A DNA stretch of 64,000 nucleotides from Rhodospirillales bacterium (GTDB taxonomy: Bacteria > Pseudomonadota > Alphaproteobacteria > Rhodospirillales > Defluviicoccaceae), in contig JADJXQ010000024.1 in NCBI GenBank assembly GCA_016710335.1, forward strand, positions 126,001 to 190,000. The letters are read 5' to 3'. The translations under genes were made by a program, and so were the position numbers. Shown here in pieces: positions 47,427 to 55,578 of this stretch (positions are counted from its first letter, which is position 1; each line of letters begins with the position of its first letter). A model generated the notes under the pieces. The model saw nothing but the letters and a program-made list of their open reading frames with translations, ran no database searches and was not told the origin of the DNA.

Positions 47427-47891
47427 TTACTCCCTCGAGTCCGCGACAATGCGGGTGACGATGGAGTCCAACTCGTCGGCCATCGTGTCCAGCTCCGCAA
47501 CTTCGTAAGGTGCGAACACCGCGCTCGGCAGGCGGTAGGTCAGCCTGGCGGCGCCGTCCTCCTCCTCCGTGACGTAAAGCCTGAGCGGCGCCTCGATGCC
47601 GGCGGCGACGCTGGCCTTTAGCATCCGCACCGCGTATGGAGGCTTGAAAATCATGAAGACCCGGTTGCCAGGGATGGTGACGCCGATCTTCTGTGCGCCG
47701 CAGTCGGCGCAGGCGCGGGCGACGATGCCCATGTCGTTGGCCTCGATCGCCGCCTCCAGGTCCTTTACGTACTGCGCGAACGGCTTGTCGATCCGAACCG
47801 TCTCGGTTCCCGGGTAGGGCGCCGGATTCTCCGCCCGCGGCGCCGTCACCGCCGTCGCCATCAACGCCACTGCAATGATCAGGATGCGCAT
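47427..47891 (-). CDS. Exported DUF302 domain protein
   Basis: A 154-residue protein with a signal peptide (RILIIAVALMATAVTAPRA) followed by a DUF302 domain. This is a small alpha/beta fold of unknown role that often binds metals or sits near redox genes. Visible are DKPFAQYVKDLEAAIEANDM and CADCGAQKIGVTIPGNRVFM. The domain's typical ending PSAVFAPY is present. The frame extends upstream to 48050, inside rmuC, but ATG 47891 with GAGGA upstream gives a proper signal peptide. rmuC ends 88 bases upstream on the same strand. Confidence 0.82.
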   Translation of the reverse strand: MRILIIAVALMATAVTAPRAENPAPYPGTETVRIDKPFAQYVKDLEAAIEANDMGIVARACADCGAQKIGVTIPGNRVFMIFKPPYAVRMLKASVAAGIEAPLRLYVTEEEDGAARLTYRLPSAVFAPYEVAELDTMADELDSIVTRIVADSRE

Positions 47892-47979
47892 TCCGTCCTC
47901 CATGAGTGCCGCATGCTGAAGCCTTGTCATGCTGCGGACCACAGCACCTCTTGGCGCGCCTGTCGATCCATTGGCGCCT

Positions 47980-49158
47980 TCAATCACGAGAACTTGAGGT
48001 GCGGCGGTCGGGCGCGATGTCGGTGTCCGGGCCGGGATCGAACGGCTCATCCGCGACTTCGGGACCGGAAGGCGGCTCGCCCAGTTGCGCCACGTCGATG
48101 CGGTCGGCGCGGCGGGCGATCTTGGCGGCGGAGAGGCGGATCTGGCGGACGTCGTCCTCGACCTGGCGGAAGTGCTCCTGCAGCCGCGCGCCGCGCTTGT
48201 CGAGGCGCTCGATGTCGGCAGACAGGGCGCTCAACTCGGCCTCGATAACCTGCGCCTGCTCGCGCAGGTGCACGTCCTTCAGCACCGCACGGAGCGTGTT
48301 CAGGGTCGCCCACAAGGTGGTCGGCGACACGATCCACACCTTCCGGCGATAGGACTCCTCCACCACCGGCCGGAAGTTGGCGTGCAGCTCGGCGTATACT
48401 GCCTCCGACGGCAGGAACAGCAGCGCCGCATCGGCGGTTTCGCCGGGCACGATGTAGCGCTCCTGGATGTCGACGATGTGCCGGCGGACGTCGGCTGCGA
48501 ACGTCCGCGCCGCTTGCGCCCGACGCGCCTCGTCCGGGCTCGCCCTGAGCGCGTTGAAGCTCTCCAGAGGGAACTTGGCGTCGATGGCGGTCGGGCCGGG
48601 AGGCGTCGGCAACCGCAACAGGCAATCTACGCGCCGGCCGTTGCTGAGCGTCGCCTGAAAGGCGTACGCCGACGGCGGCAGCACGGCGCTGACCAGGTCC
48701 TTCAGTTGAACCTCGCCGAAGGCGCCCCGCGCCTGCTTGTTGGAGAGGATGTCCTGCAGCGCCACGACCTGCGTCGACAGATCGTGGATGTTGCGCTGGG
48801 CGGCGTCGATGACGGCGAGGCGCTCATGCAGGATGCGGAGCGACTGGCCGGTGCGCGCCGTCTGCTCGGCCATGCCGTCCCCGAGCCGGCGAGCGAGCAG
48901 ATCGAGCCGCTGGTTGACACCCAGTTGCGTCTGTTCCAGACGCCCGGTCAAGTCTGCCTGGGCGCGCGACAGATGCTCGGCGCTTTGCGACAACCACATC
49001 ATCTGCGAGGCGGCGATGGCCCGATCGCGCTCGCTTCGCATCAGCACGAAGATCAGCACCACGACGACCGCCAGCGCCGACAAGCCGAACCCTACGGACG
49101 GGGAGATGTCGATTATGGACCTCTGATCGCCGAAAACGCATCGCAGCCGAGCTTGCAA
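47980..49158 (-). CDS. rmuC: DNA recombination protein RmuC
   Basis: RmuC limits recombination between inverted repeats in E. coli and carries a nuclease-like fold. The 392-residue protein has one N-terminal membrane segment (LSALAVVVVLIFVLM, about 27-41), a coiled coil (about 45-140), and the RmuC domain with NKQARGAFGEVQLKDLV, AIDAKFPLESF and LFLPSEAVYAELHAN. Its start is unclear: TTG 49158 is the best start codon in frame and lacks a good ribosome site. DUF302 follows on the same strand. Confidence 0.9.
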   Translation of the reverse strand: MQARLRCVFGDQRSIIDISPSVGFGLSALAVVVVLIFVLMRSERDRAIAASQMMWLSQSAEHLSRAQADLTGRLEQTQLGVNQRLDLLARRLGDGMAEQTARTGQSLRILHERLAVIDAAQRNIHDLSTQVVALQDILSNKQARGAFGEVQLKDLVSAVLPPSAYAFQATLSNGRRVDCLLRLPTPPGPTAIDAKFPLESFNALRASPDEARRAQAARTFAADVRRHIVDIQERYIVPGETADAALLFLPSEAVYAELHANFRPVVEESYRRKVWIVSPTTLWATLNTLRAVLKDVHLREQAQVIEAELSALSADIERLDKRGARLQEHFRQVEDDVRQIRLSAAKIARRADRIDVAQLGEPPSGPEVADEPFDPGPDTDIAPDRRTSSSRD

Positions 49159-49220
49159 GATGCGATTGCGGAAAGCAAACTCGGCATTTGCTGCTCGGAA
49201 ACTGCAATCAGGGGGCCGAA

Positions 49221-50654
49221 ATGGGACGCCGCTTGTTCGCCTTCGTCATGTTAGTCGCGCTGTCCGCGTTGCCCGCCATGGGCGAATCGGCCGAGGTGCG
49301 GGCGGCGCCGGATCAGCGCGTGGGCCTCGACGTCACGGTTTATGGCGACGGGCTCGGCATGATCAGCGACCGGCGCAGGCTGGGGTTGCCGAGCGGCCGC
49401 TCCCAACTCGTCTTCGAGGGAATCAGCCGCGAAATCATCCCCGCCAGCGCGCTCCTGACCAGTGACGCGGAATTCCGGGTGCTTGCCATCGAACACGGGT
49501 TCGACGTTCTGACGCCCGACGCCTTGCTGCGCCGGGCGCTGGGCAAGGAGGTCGGCGTCGTGCGCGTGCATCCGATGACCGGCGAGGACACGGTCGAGCG
49601 CGCCACCGTGCTCAGCGTGCGGGATGGTCTGGTGCTCCGCTATCGCGACCGTATCGAGACCGGCGTGCCCGGGCGCCTGGTTTTCGACTCGGTGCCCGAC
49701 GACTTGCCGGTGACGCCGACCATCGTGGCGAGCGTCGAAGCCACGGCCGAAAGCGATGGCGATGCCGCTGTCGACCTCAGCTACCTGACCGAGGGCCTGG
49801 CGTGGCAAGCCGACTACGTGGCCGACCTTGACCGGGCGATGGACACGATGACGATCGTCGGCCGCGCCGCGGTCAGCAACACCACCGGCGCCGACTTCGA
49901 AAACGCGTCGCTGGCGCTGGTCGCCGGTGACATCCGCCGGGTCACCACAAACGCGCCCGACCAGGCTCGGACAATGATGCAAAGCCGCGCCAGCTTCGCT
50001 CAGGAAGCTATGGCGGCGCCGCTGCCGGAGCGGGAGGCCGTAGGCAACTACCACATCTATCGGCTTCCCGAACCGGTGACGATCGCCGATCGCCAGAGCA
50101 AACAGGTGGCGCTGTTGGACGCCGGCGGAGTGCGTGTGGAACGCGAATTCGTGAGCGAGAGCGCCAGCGTCGTCTACCACGCGATGCCGACCGACAGCCT
50201 TCCGCAGGCGGCCGACGTGGTGCTCCGCTTCCGCAACGGCGAGGCTGCGGTTGGGATGCCGTTGCCCGCCGGCACCATCCGCGTTTACATGCGCGACTCC
50301 AGCGGTGTGCGCCGCCTGCTCGGAGAAGATGCAATCCAACCGACGCCGATCGGCGGCGCCGTTGAAATCACCCCCGGCCGCGCCTTCGACGTGACGGTCA
50401 AGCGCACCCAGACCGATTTCGTCCGCTCGGGCCTGCCCGACAACGTGTTCGAAAGCGCCCATCGCATCGAGATCCGCAACGCCAAGGACGAGGCTGTCAC
50501 CGTCAAGGTGGTCGAACGGCTGAGCCCGGACTGGACGATCTTGAAGGAAAGCGTTCCGCATCGAAAAGAGGCCGCCGATCGCGCCGTGTGGCGCCTGGAC
50601 GTCGCGGCGGGCGGAACGGCGGAGATCACCTACCGCGTCCGGGTGCAGCGGTAA
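49221..50654 (+). CDS. Exported DUF4139 domain protein
   Basis: A 477-residue protein with a signal peptide (RRLFAFVMLVALSALPAMG). The rest resembles the DUF4139 group (mucoidy-inhibitor-A-like) of unknown function, with LSYLTEGLAWQADYVADL and the RIEIRNAKDEAVTVKVVER segment near the end, and beta-rich composition. Its GDGLGMISDRRRLGLPSGRS start fits the family's N-terminal part. ATG 49221 was chosen because the signal peptide begins there; ATG 49188 would add 11 residues. The ClC gene follows after 39 bases. Confidence 0.8.
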   Translation: MGRRLFAFVMLVALSALPAMGESAEVRAAPDQRVGLDVTVYGDGLGMISDRRRLGLPSGRSQLVFEGISREIIPASALLTSDAEFRVLAIEHGFDVLTPDALLRRALGKEVGVVRVHPMTGEDTVERATVLSVRDGLVLRYRDRIETGVPGRLVFDSVPDDLPVTPTIVASVEATAESDGDAAVDLSYLTEGLAWQADYVADLDRAMDTMTIVGRAAVSNTTGADFENASLALVAGDIRRVTTNAPDQARTMMQSRASFAQEAMAAPLPEREAVGNYHIYRLPEPVTIADRQSKQVALLDAGGVRVEREFVSESASVVYHAMPTDSLPQAADVVLRFRNGEAAVGMPLPAGTIRVYMRDSSGVRRLLGEDAIQPTPIGGAVEITPGRAFDVTVKRTQTDFVRSGLPDNVFESAHRIEIRNAKDEAVTVKVVERLSPDWTILKESVPHRKEAADRAVWRLDVAAGGTAEITYRVRVQR

Positions 50655-50693
50655 GTGTACGCCATATCCGCGGGCGGGGGCTCGGGTTGAGCC

Positions 50694-52463
50694 ATGCCGG
50701 AATGGGGAGCGGGAGTCCGCAAGGCGTATGCGCGCTTTCGCCACCTGATCCAAGACGACGTTCTGCGCCTGTCGCTTCTCGCCATGCTGATCGGCGTCAT
50801 GGTCGGCGGTGCGGTGATCCTGTTCCGCGAGGCCATCGCGCTCATCCAGAGTGTCGCGTTCGGCTCCGGCTCGCCGCGCCTGTGGTTCCACGCGGCGCAG
50901 CTTCCATGGTGGCACCGCCTGTTGACGCCGACGCTCGGCGGGTTGCTGGTCGGCGTGTGGATCCACGCGATGATGCCGGATCGCCGCCCGCCCACCGTCG
51001 CCGACGCCATCGAGGCAAGCGCCCTGAAAGCCGGCCGCATGTCGTTCCGCGCCGGCCTGTGGGGCGGCGTCGCCAGCGCGCTCTCCATCGGCTGCGGCGC
51101 TTCCGTCGGTCGGGAGGGTCCGGCTGTCCACATCGGCGCCACCGTCGGAAGCTGGCTCGCACAGATCTTCAACCTGCCGCGGCGGTCGACGCAGACACTT
51201 CTCGGGTGCGGGGCGGCGGCGGCGGTCGCCGCGTCGTTCAACGCGCCGATCGCCGGCGCCCTGTTCGCCAACGAGGTGGTGATCGGGCACTACGCGCTCA
51301 AGTCATTCGCCCCGGTGGTCGTCTCCAGCGTCATCGGCACCATCGTCTCGCGGGCTTGGTTCGGCGATTTTCCGGCCTTCGAGGTCTCGGTGCTGCCCAT
51401 CCGCTCGGCCTGGGAAATTCCCGCCTTCCTCGGACTTGGAGTGCTGGCCGGTCTGACCGCCATCCTTCTGATGCGCGGCATCAGGCTGGCCGAGCTGGGC
51501 GCGGCGCGGCTGCCGGGGCCGCCGTGGCTCCGCCCGGCAGCCGCAGGCGCACTGGTGGGTTCGATCGCGGTCGTTCTGCCGCAAGTGCTCGGCATCGGCT
51601 ACGGCGTCACCGAGCAGGCGTTGATGGGGGTCATGCCGTTGGCGTTGCTGGCGGCCGTCTGCATCGCCAAGATCATCGCCACGGCAATCAGCCTCGGCTT
51701 CGGGTTCGCCGGCGGGGTGTTCAGTCCGTCACTGGTGATCGGCGCGATGCTGGGCGGCGCCTACGGCACGCTTTTGGCAGAGCTTCCCATCGCGACGAGC
51801 GAGTCCGGCGCCTACACCATCATCGGCATGGGCGCGGTCGCCGCCGCGGTGTTGGGCGCGCCCATCTCCACATCCCTCATCGTATTCGAGATGACCGCCA
51901 ACTACCCGCTGACGATCGCCGTCATGCTGGCGGTGGTCGTCAGCACCGCGGTCGGGCGATCGCTGCATCGGCAATCTTTCTTCACATGGCAACTCGAGCA
52001 GCGTGGTCTCGATCTGCTGGGCGGGTTCCAGGCCGCCCTGCTCCGCAGCATCCGCGTCCACGAAGTGGTGTCGCCGCGCTGCGAGGTGGTGTCGCCCGAC
52101 CTCGGCCTCTCCGATCTCCGCATCATTGTGCCGCAGTCGCTCTACGGCGAAGTGTTCGTCGTCGGCGACAACGGGGAGTTGCTCGGCAGCATCACCTTCG
52201 CCGACCTTAGCCTGGCGGCGTTCGATCGGAGTCTGGACGGACTGGTGGTGGCTGGCGACCTGGTGCGACGGGATCGGCCGGTGATCGCCTCGGACGAGTC
52301 GCTGGAGACGGCGCTGCGGACCATCCGATCTGCCCGCAGGGTGCTGCTTGCCGTCGTAGATGACCGCGAAAGCCGGCGCTTCGCCGGCGTGGTCCACGAG
52401 CGCGACGCGATGAACGCGTACACCCAGGCCTTGCTGGAAGCGCGGCGCGACGAGCGGTCGTAG
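50694..52463 (+). CDS. ClC-family chloride channel/transporter with CBS domain pair
   Basis: A 589-residue membrane protein with about ten or more helices and a C-terminal CBS pair (about 455-575). ClC marks are GCGASVGREGPAVHIG (133-148) with the gating Glu141, SFNAPIAGALFANEVV (181-196) and GFGFAGGVFSPSLVIG (335-350). The usual first motif GSGIP is not evident, as in the CBS-bearing bacterial branch. Whether it is a channel or a proton-coupled exchanger cannot be said. It could be cotranscribed with the DUF4139 gene. Confidence 0.9.
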   Translation: MPEWGAGVRKAYARFRHLIQDDVLRLSLLAMLIGVMVGGAVILFREAIALIQSVAFGSGSPRLWFHAAQLPWWHRLLTPTLGGLLVGVWIHAMMPDRRPPTVADAIEASALKAGRMSFRAGLWGGVASALSIGCGASVGREGPAVHIGATVGSWLAQIFNLPRRSTQTLLGCGAAAAVAASFNAPIAGALFANEVVIGHYALKSFAPVVVSSVIGTIVSRAWFGDFPAFEVSVLPIRSAWEIPAFLGLGVLAGLTAILLMRGIRLAELGAARLPGPPWLRPAAAGALVGSIAVVLPQVLGIGYGVTEQALMGVMPLALLAAVCIAKIIATAISLGFGFAGGVFSPSLVIGAMLGGAYGTLLAELPIATSESGAYTIIGMGAVAAAVLGAPISTSLIVFEMTANYPLTIAVMLAVVVSTAVGRSLHRQSFFTWQLEQRGLDLLGGFQAALLRSIRVHEVVSPRCEVVSPDLGLSDLRIIVPQSLYGEVFVVGDNGELLGSITFADLSLAAFDRSLDGLVVAGDLVRRDRPVIASDESLETALRTIRSARRVLLAVVDDRESRRFAGVVHERDAMNAYTQALLEARRDERS

Positions 52464-52469
52464 TTCGCG

Positions 52470-52499
52470 TTGACATACAGGTTAAATTTCCTATATAAA
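52470..52499 (+). promoter_or_regulatory. Strong sigma-70-type promoter for the bacteriohemerythrin gene
   Basis: TTGACA (52470-52475), a perfect -35, and TATAAA (52494-52499), one mismatch from TATAAT, are spaced by 18 bases; TATATA at 52492 would give 16. The surrounding 60 bases are strikingly AT-rich for this genome. Transcription would start near 52507, about 70 bases ahead of the hemerythrin ATG. This is the clearest promoter in the window. Confidence 0.65.
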
Positions 52500-52577
52500 C
52501 CGAAATTAGGATAAGTATGGGAAAAGGATCTCTACGTATGTCGATATTGACGGTATACCGGTCGCCGGATCGACAGC

Positions 52578-52949
52578 ATGTCACATGAGGATCGCGAAGT
52601 TCTGTGCCGCCTCATCGCCGCCATCCGGCACTGCCTGGACGAGGGCCACGAAGCGGAGGAGATCGCCCGCATCATCGAGCACCTTCTCGAATACACCAAG
52701 ATGCACGTGCTGTCGGAGGAGTTGCTTATGCAGCTCTACATGTATCCGTTCGGGCGCCGGCACAGCCGGCAGCATGACCAGATGATCGAGTCCATCGAGC
52801 GCTTGGCCACCGAAATCGACGAAGGCGACGCAAAGTCGTTGCGGGCGAGGCTGGTGGACTTCGAAACCGAGCTTGAACAGCATTGCGGCGCGCATGACGC
52901 CCGGTTCACGCAGTTCCTGGCAAACATGGATGGGGGCGAGGACACATAG
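52578..52949 (+). CDS. Bacteriohemerythrin-like protein
   Basis: Small cytoplasmic four-helix protein of 123 residues, related to non-haem di-iron oxygen-binding hemerythrins. The middle and end show the ligand pattern: EYTKMHVLSEELLMQLYMYP, then RRHSRQHDQM, and EQHCGAHDARFTQFL. The N-terminal ligand, normally in an IDxQH motif, is not obvious; the product starts MSHEDREVLCRLI, so it may be one ligand short or start differently. A strong promoter lies upstream, and a 24-codon open frame (ATG 52517, stop 52586-52588) overlaps its start. Confidence 0.8.
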   Translation: MSHEDREVLCRLIAAIRHCLDEGHEAEEIARIIEHLLEYTKMHVLSEELLMQLYMYPFGRRHSRQHDQMIESIERLATEIDEGDAKSLRARLVDFETELEQHCGAHDARFTQFLANMDGGEDT

Positions 52950-52973
52950 GCGCAGCACACGGAAGACGGGGCT

Positions 52974-53318
52974 TCAGCGGTCGTCGCGCGTGCGGCCGTA
53001 GCGGAGCACCTGGACCCGCTCCAAGGTGATCAGACCGCCGGGCATCATGGCGTCGATGACCTCGAGAAACGCCCGGATCTTGTCTTCGCTATCGACGATT
53101 TCGACCAGGACGGGCAGGTCCTGTGACAGCCTCAGGATCTTGGTGGTATGCAGCCGGCTGCCGTGGCCGAACCCCATCGGTCCCCGCAGCACCGTCGCGC
53201 CGGCCAGATGCATCTCGCGGGCCTTCTCGACGACCGCCTCGTAGAGGGGCCGGCCGTCGGCCTTGTCGTCCTCGCCCATGTAGACGCGGAGCAGCAGTCC
53301 CTCCGTCGGGGGGCGCAT
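52974..53318 (-). CDS. DUF190 domain protein
   Basis: A 114-residue protein of the DUF190 family, a small ferredoxin-like fold with no proven function, frequently encoded beside FluC/CrcB. It begins TEGLLLRVYMGEDDKADGRP, has GATVLRGPMGFGHGSRLHT, LPVLVEIVDSEDKI and ends LERVQVLRYGR, all family-typical. ATG 53318 was chosen on the family start; the open frame upstream overlaps fluC. It lies 11 bases after fluC and is likely co-expressed. Confidence 0.88.
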   Translation of the reverse strand: MRPPTEGLLLRVYMGEDDKADGRPLYEAVVEKAREMHLAGATVLRGPMGFGHGSRLHTTKILRLSQDLPVLVEIVDSEDKIRAFLEVIDAMMPGGLITLERVQVLRYGRTRDDR

Positions 53319-53329
53319 CGTTGCCTCCG

Positions 53330-53731
53330 TCAGCGATTGATCCACACGCCGGCCGCGTGCCCGAGCCACACCCCGAGCAGGCACAGCGCTACCGACAGCA
53401 CGATGTTGGCGCCGGCCAGAAACCACTCCCCGTCCTGCACCAGGTTCAGCGTCTGCAGGCTCCACGACGAAAACGTGGTGAACCCGCCGAGCACGCCGAT
53501 CATCAGGAACTGCCTTGCCGCCGAGCCGATGAACAGGCGGCCGTCAGGTCCGGTCACCTCCGCGATCAGCCCGATCAGCAGCGACCCGGAAACGTTGACG
53601 ACCATGGTGCCCCACGGAAAAGTCTCGCCGACCGAGCGCGCGACCAGCCCCGAACACCAGTAGCGCAGCACGCCGCCGGCCGCGGCGCCGCAGGCGATCC
53701 ACAACGGCATGAGCGCATGCGTGCCGATCAT
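53330..53731 (-). CDS. fluC: Fluoride ion channel FluC/CrcB
   Basis: Dual-topology dimeric fluoride channel of the inner membrane that protects against fluoride. The 133-residue protein has four predicted helices, GTMVVNVSGSLLIG (41-54) and the signature GFTTFSSWSLQ (85-95). ATG 53731 or the ATG 21 bases inside may start it. I looked for a fluoride riboswitch in the 330 bases upstream and saw none. Followed by DUF190. Confidence 0.93.
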   Translation of the reverse strand: MIGTHALMPLWIACGAAAGGVLRYWCSGLVARSVGETFPWGTMVVNVSGSLLIGLIAEVTGPDGRLFIGSAARQFLMIGVLGGFTTFSSWSLQTLNLVQDGEWFLAGANIVLSVALCLLGVWLGHAAGVWINR

Positions 53732-54061
53732 GCCCGTTTATGACGCGCGCGCGCCGCGACCGCAAGCGCCCACGCTGCACGGAAATGCGGGCCAGGCGGC
53801 CGGAGAAGAGCGTGGCGACTCCTCCGAAAAGCGGGGTATAAGGCGGTGCACCGCTGCGGACGCGACGCGGCCGGTCGGGCTCCATGTCGATACGCCGTCA
53901 CATTGGGAGAGGCCGAATGATCGATCTATCGCCGGACTCTGAAGGCAACCTCAGCCCTCATTAACGACCTCTGAAATTAGCACGGACTAAAGAGGCTATG
54001 CGACACAGAATGTCGCGTGTAAAGTGGACGCAATAACCGTGAGAACAGGGAGGGCTGCACA
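53732..54061. other. Intergenic region between fluC and the PEP-CTERM gene
   Basis: A 330-base gap with divergent genes at its ends. No convincing coding frame, tRNA or riboswitch is seen; a 78-codon plus-strand frame (53709-53942) is arginine/proline-rich and overlaps fluC. The right half is AT-richer. It contains a dyad GCGACA-CAGAA-TGTCGC (54000-54016), 45 bases ahead of the PEP-CTERM gene, that could be an operator or part of the leader. GGGAGG lies just upstream of ATG 54062. Confidence 0.5.
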
Positions 54062-54718
54062 ATGTCTTACGATCGCTCTATAGCGGGGTTTGCTGCTTTT
54101 GTTCTTGGGGCTGGGCTGCTTGCCGCGCCGGTCAGTTTTGCCGCTTCGGTGGCTGGCGACCAATTCACCGTATCCGTCACCGAGGCTTCGGTCCCCCTTG
54201 CCGGGTCGTTGTCCGGCATCGCCGGATCGGCGGCGTTTCCAGATGTCAGCGTGACCTTCCCCAGCGGCTCGTTCTTCGATGTCGATTGGGCCGATGGTGA
54301 TACGTTCGTTCTCGATTGGCGGTCGGAAGAGAGGGCATCGCCGACGAGCCCGACGTCGCCGCTGACAAACCTCAAGATAGCCGTGACGGGCCTCAATTTT
54401 GCGGAGAGCGGGTCGCCGGTCGACATTAGCGGCGTCAAGCAGGTGGACGTTTCCCCTGGCCTGGATTTTCCTAATGTACTCTCCTCCACGGCGAACTCGG
54501 TCACCATTCTCTATCCAAACCTGGATGCTTTCCAGGCCGCCGATGGGAGCACGTTGACGTTGGATGTAAGCACCAGCGCTAGTGGGGCAGGCTCCGGCGG
54601 CGGTGGCGGTGTGAGTGTCATCCCAGTGCCGGCTGCCCTGCCGCTGTTCGCGTCGGGCCTTGCCCTGATGGGATTTTTAGGCTCGGCCGCGCGCCGAAAG
54701 AGCCATCCGAAGACCTAA
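54062..54718 (+). CDS. Exported protein with PEP-CTERM/VPLPA-type sorting signal
   Basis: A 218-residue secreted protein. It has a signal peptide (AAFVLGAGLLAAPVSFA, about 11-27), a Ser/Thr/Asp-rich beta-type body, a glycine linker (GSGGGGGVS) and a C-terminal tripartite signal: PVPAALPLF motif at about 188-196, a hydrophobic helix, and AARRKSHPKT. This is the layout recognised by exosortase-type enzymes for surface or exopolysaccharide-associated proteins. No exosortase gene is in the window. A NusG-like regulator follows 211 bases downstream. Confidence 0.75.
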   Translation: MSYDRSIAGFAAFVLGAGLLAAPVSFAASVAGDQFTVSVTEASVPLAGSLSGIAGSAAFPDVSVTFPSGSFFDVDWADGDTFVLDWRSEERASPTSPTSPLTNLKIAVTGLNFAESGSPVDISGVKQVDVSPGLDFPNVLSSTANSVTILYPNLDAFQAADGSTLTLDVSTSASGAGSGGGGGVSVIPVPAALPLFASGLALMGFLGSAARRKSHPKT

Positions 54719-54929
54719 CCGTGTCGGAACGGGCGCGGGTCGATCATCACTTCGGGCCTGCGCCCATTTCACCGTCGAGCACGTCCGCCCCGCATTCCGA
54801 AGGGGGAAGGAGGGAGAAGCAAGGCGGGCATGCGGGGACATTGACCACCGCGCCGACGGGCCTCAAAACGCTCAATAGCCCCATCGGAACGGGCTCGCGG
54901 CCTGCGGGTGACCGGAAAGGAGGGCGGTC

Positions 54930-55433
54930 ATGACCGACTGGTACGCCGTCTATAGCCATCCGAACGCTGAGAAGACGGCGCTGGGGCATTTGCAGCGGCA
55001 GGGGTTCGAGGCGTATCTGCCGCAGTACCGCAAACGCCGGCGGCATGCGCGGCGGACGGAGCAGGTGCTGCGGCCGCTGTTTCCGCGCTACCTTTTCGTG
55101 CGCTTCGACATTGCCCAGGTGCGCTGGCGGCCGATCCTGTCGACGGTCGGCGTCTGCGGCATGGTGCGGAACGGCGACGAGCCGACCCGGGTGCCGGGCG
55201 GCGTGATCGAGGCGCTTCAGGCCAATGAGGGTTCGGGCGTGTTCGACGCCCTGTCGCCGACCAAGGGGCTCCGCGAAGGCGACGCAGTCCGCATCGTCGA
55301 CGGGCCGTTCGCCGAACTGATCGGCCGCTTCTGCGGCGTTGCCGATGCCGAGCGGGTGATCGTGCTTCTCGATTTCCTTGGGCGGCAGGTGTCCGCGAGG
55401 GTTCCGGCCGAAGCCATCGCCGCAGCGCCCTAG
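54930..55433 (+). CDS. NusG/RfaH-type transcription antitermination factor
   Basis: A 167-residue NusG-family paralogue. It has the NGN domain start TDWYAVYSHPNAEKTALGHL (2-21), the LRPLFPRYLFVRF segment (47-59) and a KOW-type C-terminal domain (GDAVRIVDGPFAELIGRFCG). Such specialised NusG proteins (RfaH, LoaP, UpxY) regulate long operons for surface polysaccharides; this copy has no such operon beside it in the window. ATG 54930 is preceded by AAGGAGGG. The 211 bases before it hold no convincing gene. Confidence 0.85.
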   Translation: MTDWYAVYSHPNAEKTALGHLQRQGFEAYLPQYRKRRRHARRTEQVLRPLFPRYLFVRFDIAQVRWRPILSTVGVCGMVRNGDEPTRVPGGVIEALQANEGSGVFDALSPTKGLREGDAVRIVDGPFAELIGRFCGVADAERVIVLLDFLGRQVSARVPAEAIAAAP

Positions 55434-55578
55434 CCCGGCATACTTGCCGCGGCCCGTCGCCGTGCGTCCCCACGAGTCCCTCACATTGTCCCGTTTCCGC
55501 CCCTTCAATTGACGCCGCCGCCGCTTCGGTGCTACGTCATATTGCAACCGCGAACGATACGGATGAGGGGGAAAGACG

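Noticed and set aside
52538..52588. Upstream extension of the bacteriohemerythrin through ATG 52538 (RQH word)
   Set aside because: It is in another frame and ends in TGA; the spacing from its His to the helix does not match hemerythrins.
53732..53830. Fluoride riboswitch ahead of fluC
   Set aside because: I looked on the minus strand for the conserved pseudoknot words and did not find them.
54721..54933. A 70-codon frame between the PEP-CTERM and NusG-like genes
   Set aside because: GTG start, no ribosome site, no protein-like pattern, and it runs into the NusG gene start.
55509..55537. Promoter TTGACG-17-CTACGT before mcl1
   Set aside because: The -35 is good but the -10 matches poorly; not listed as a feature.
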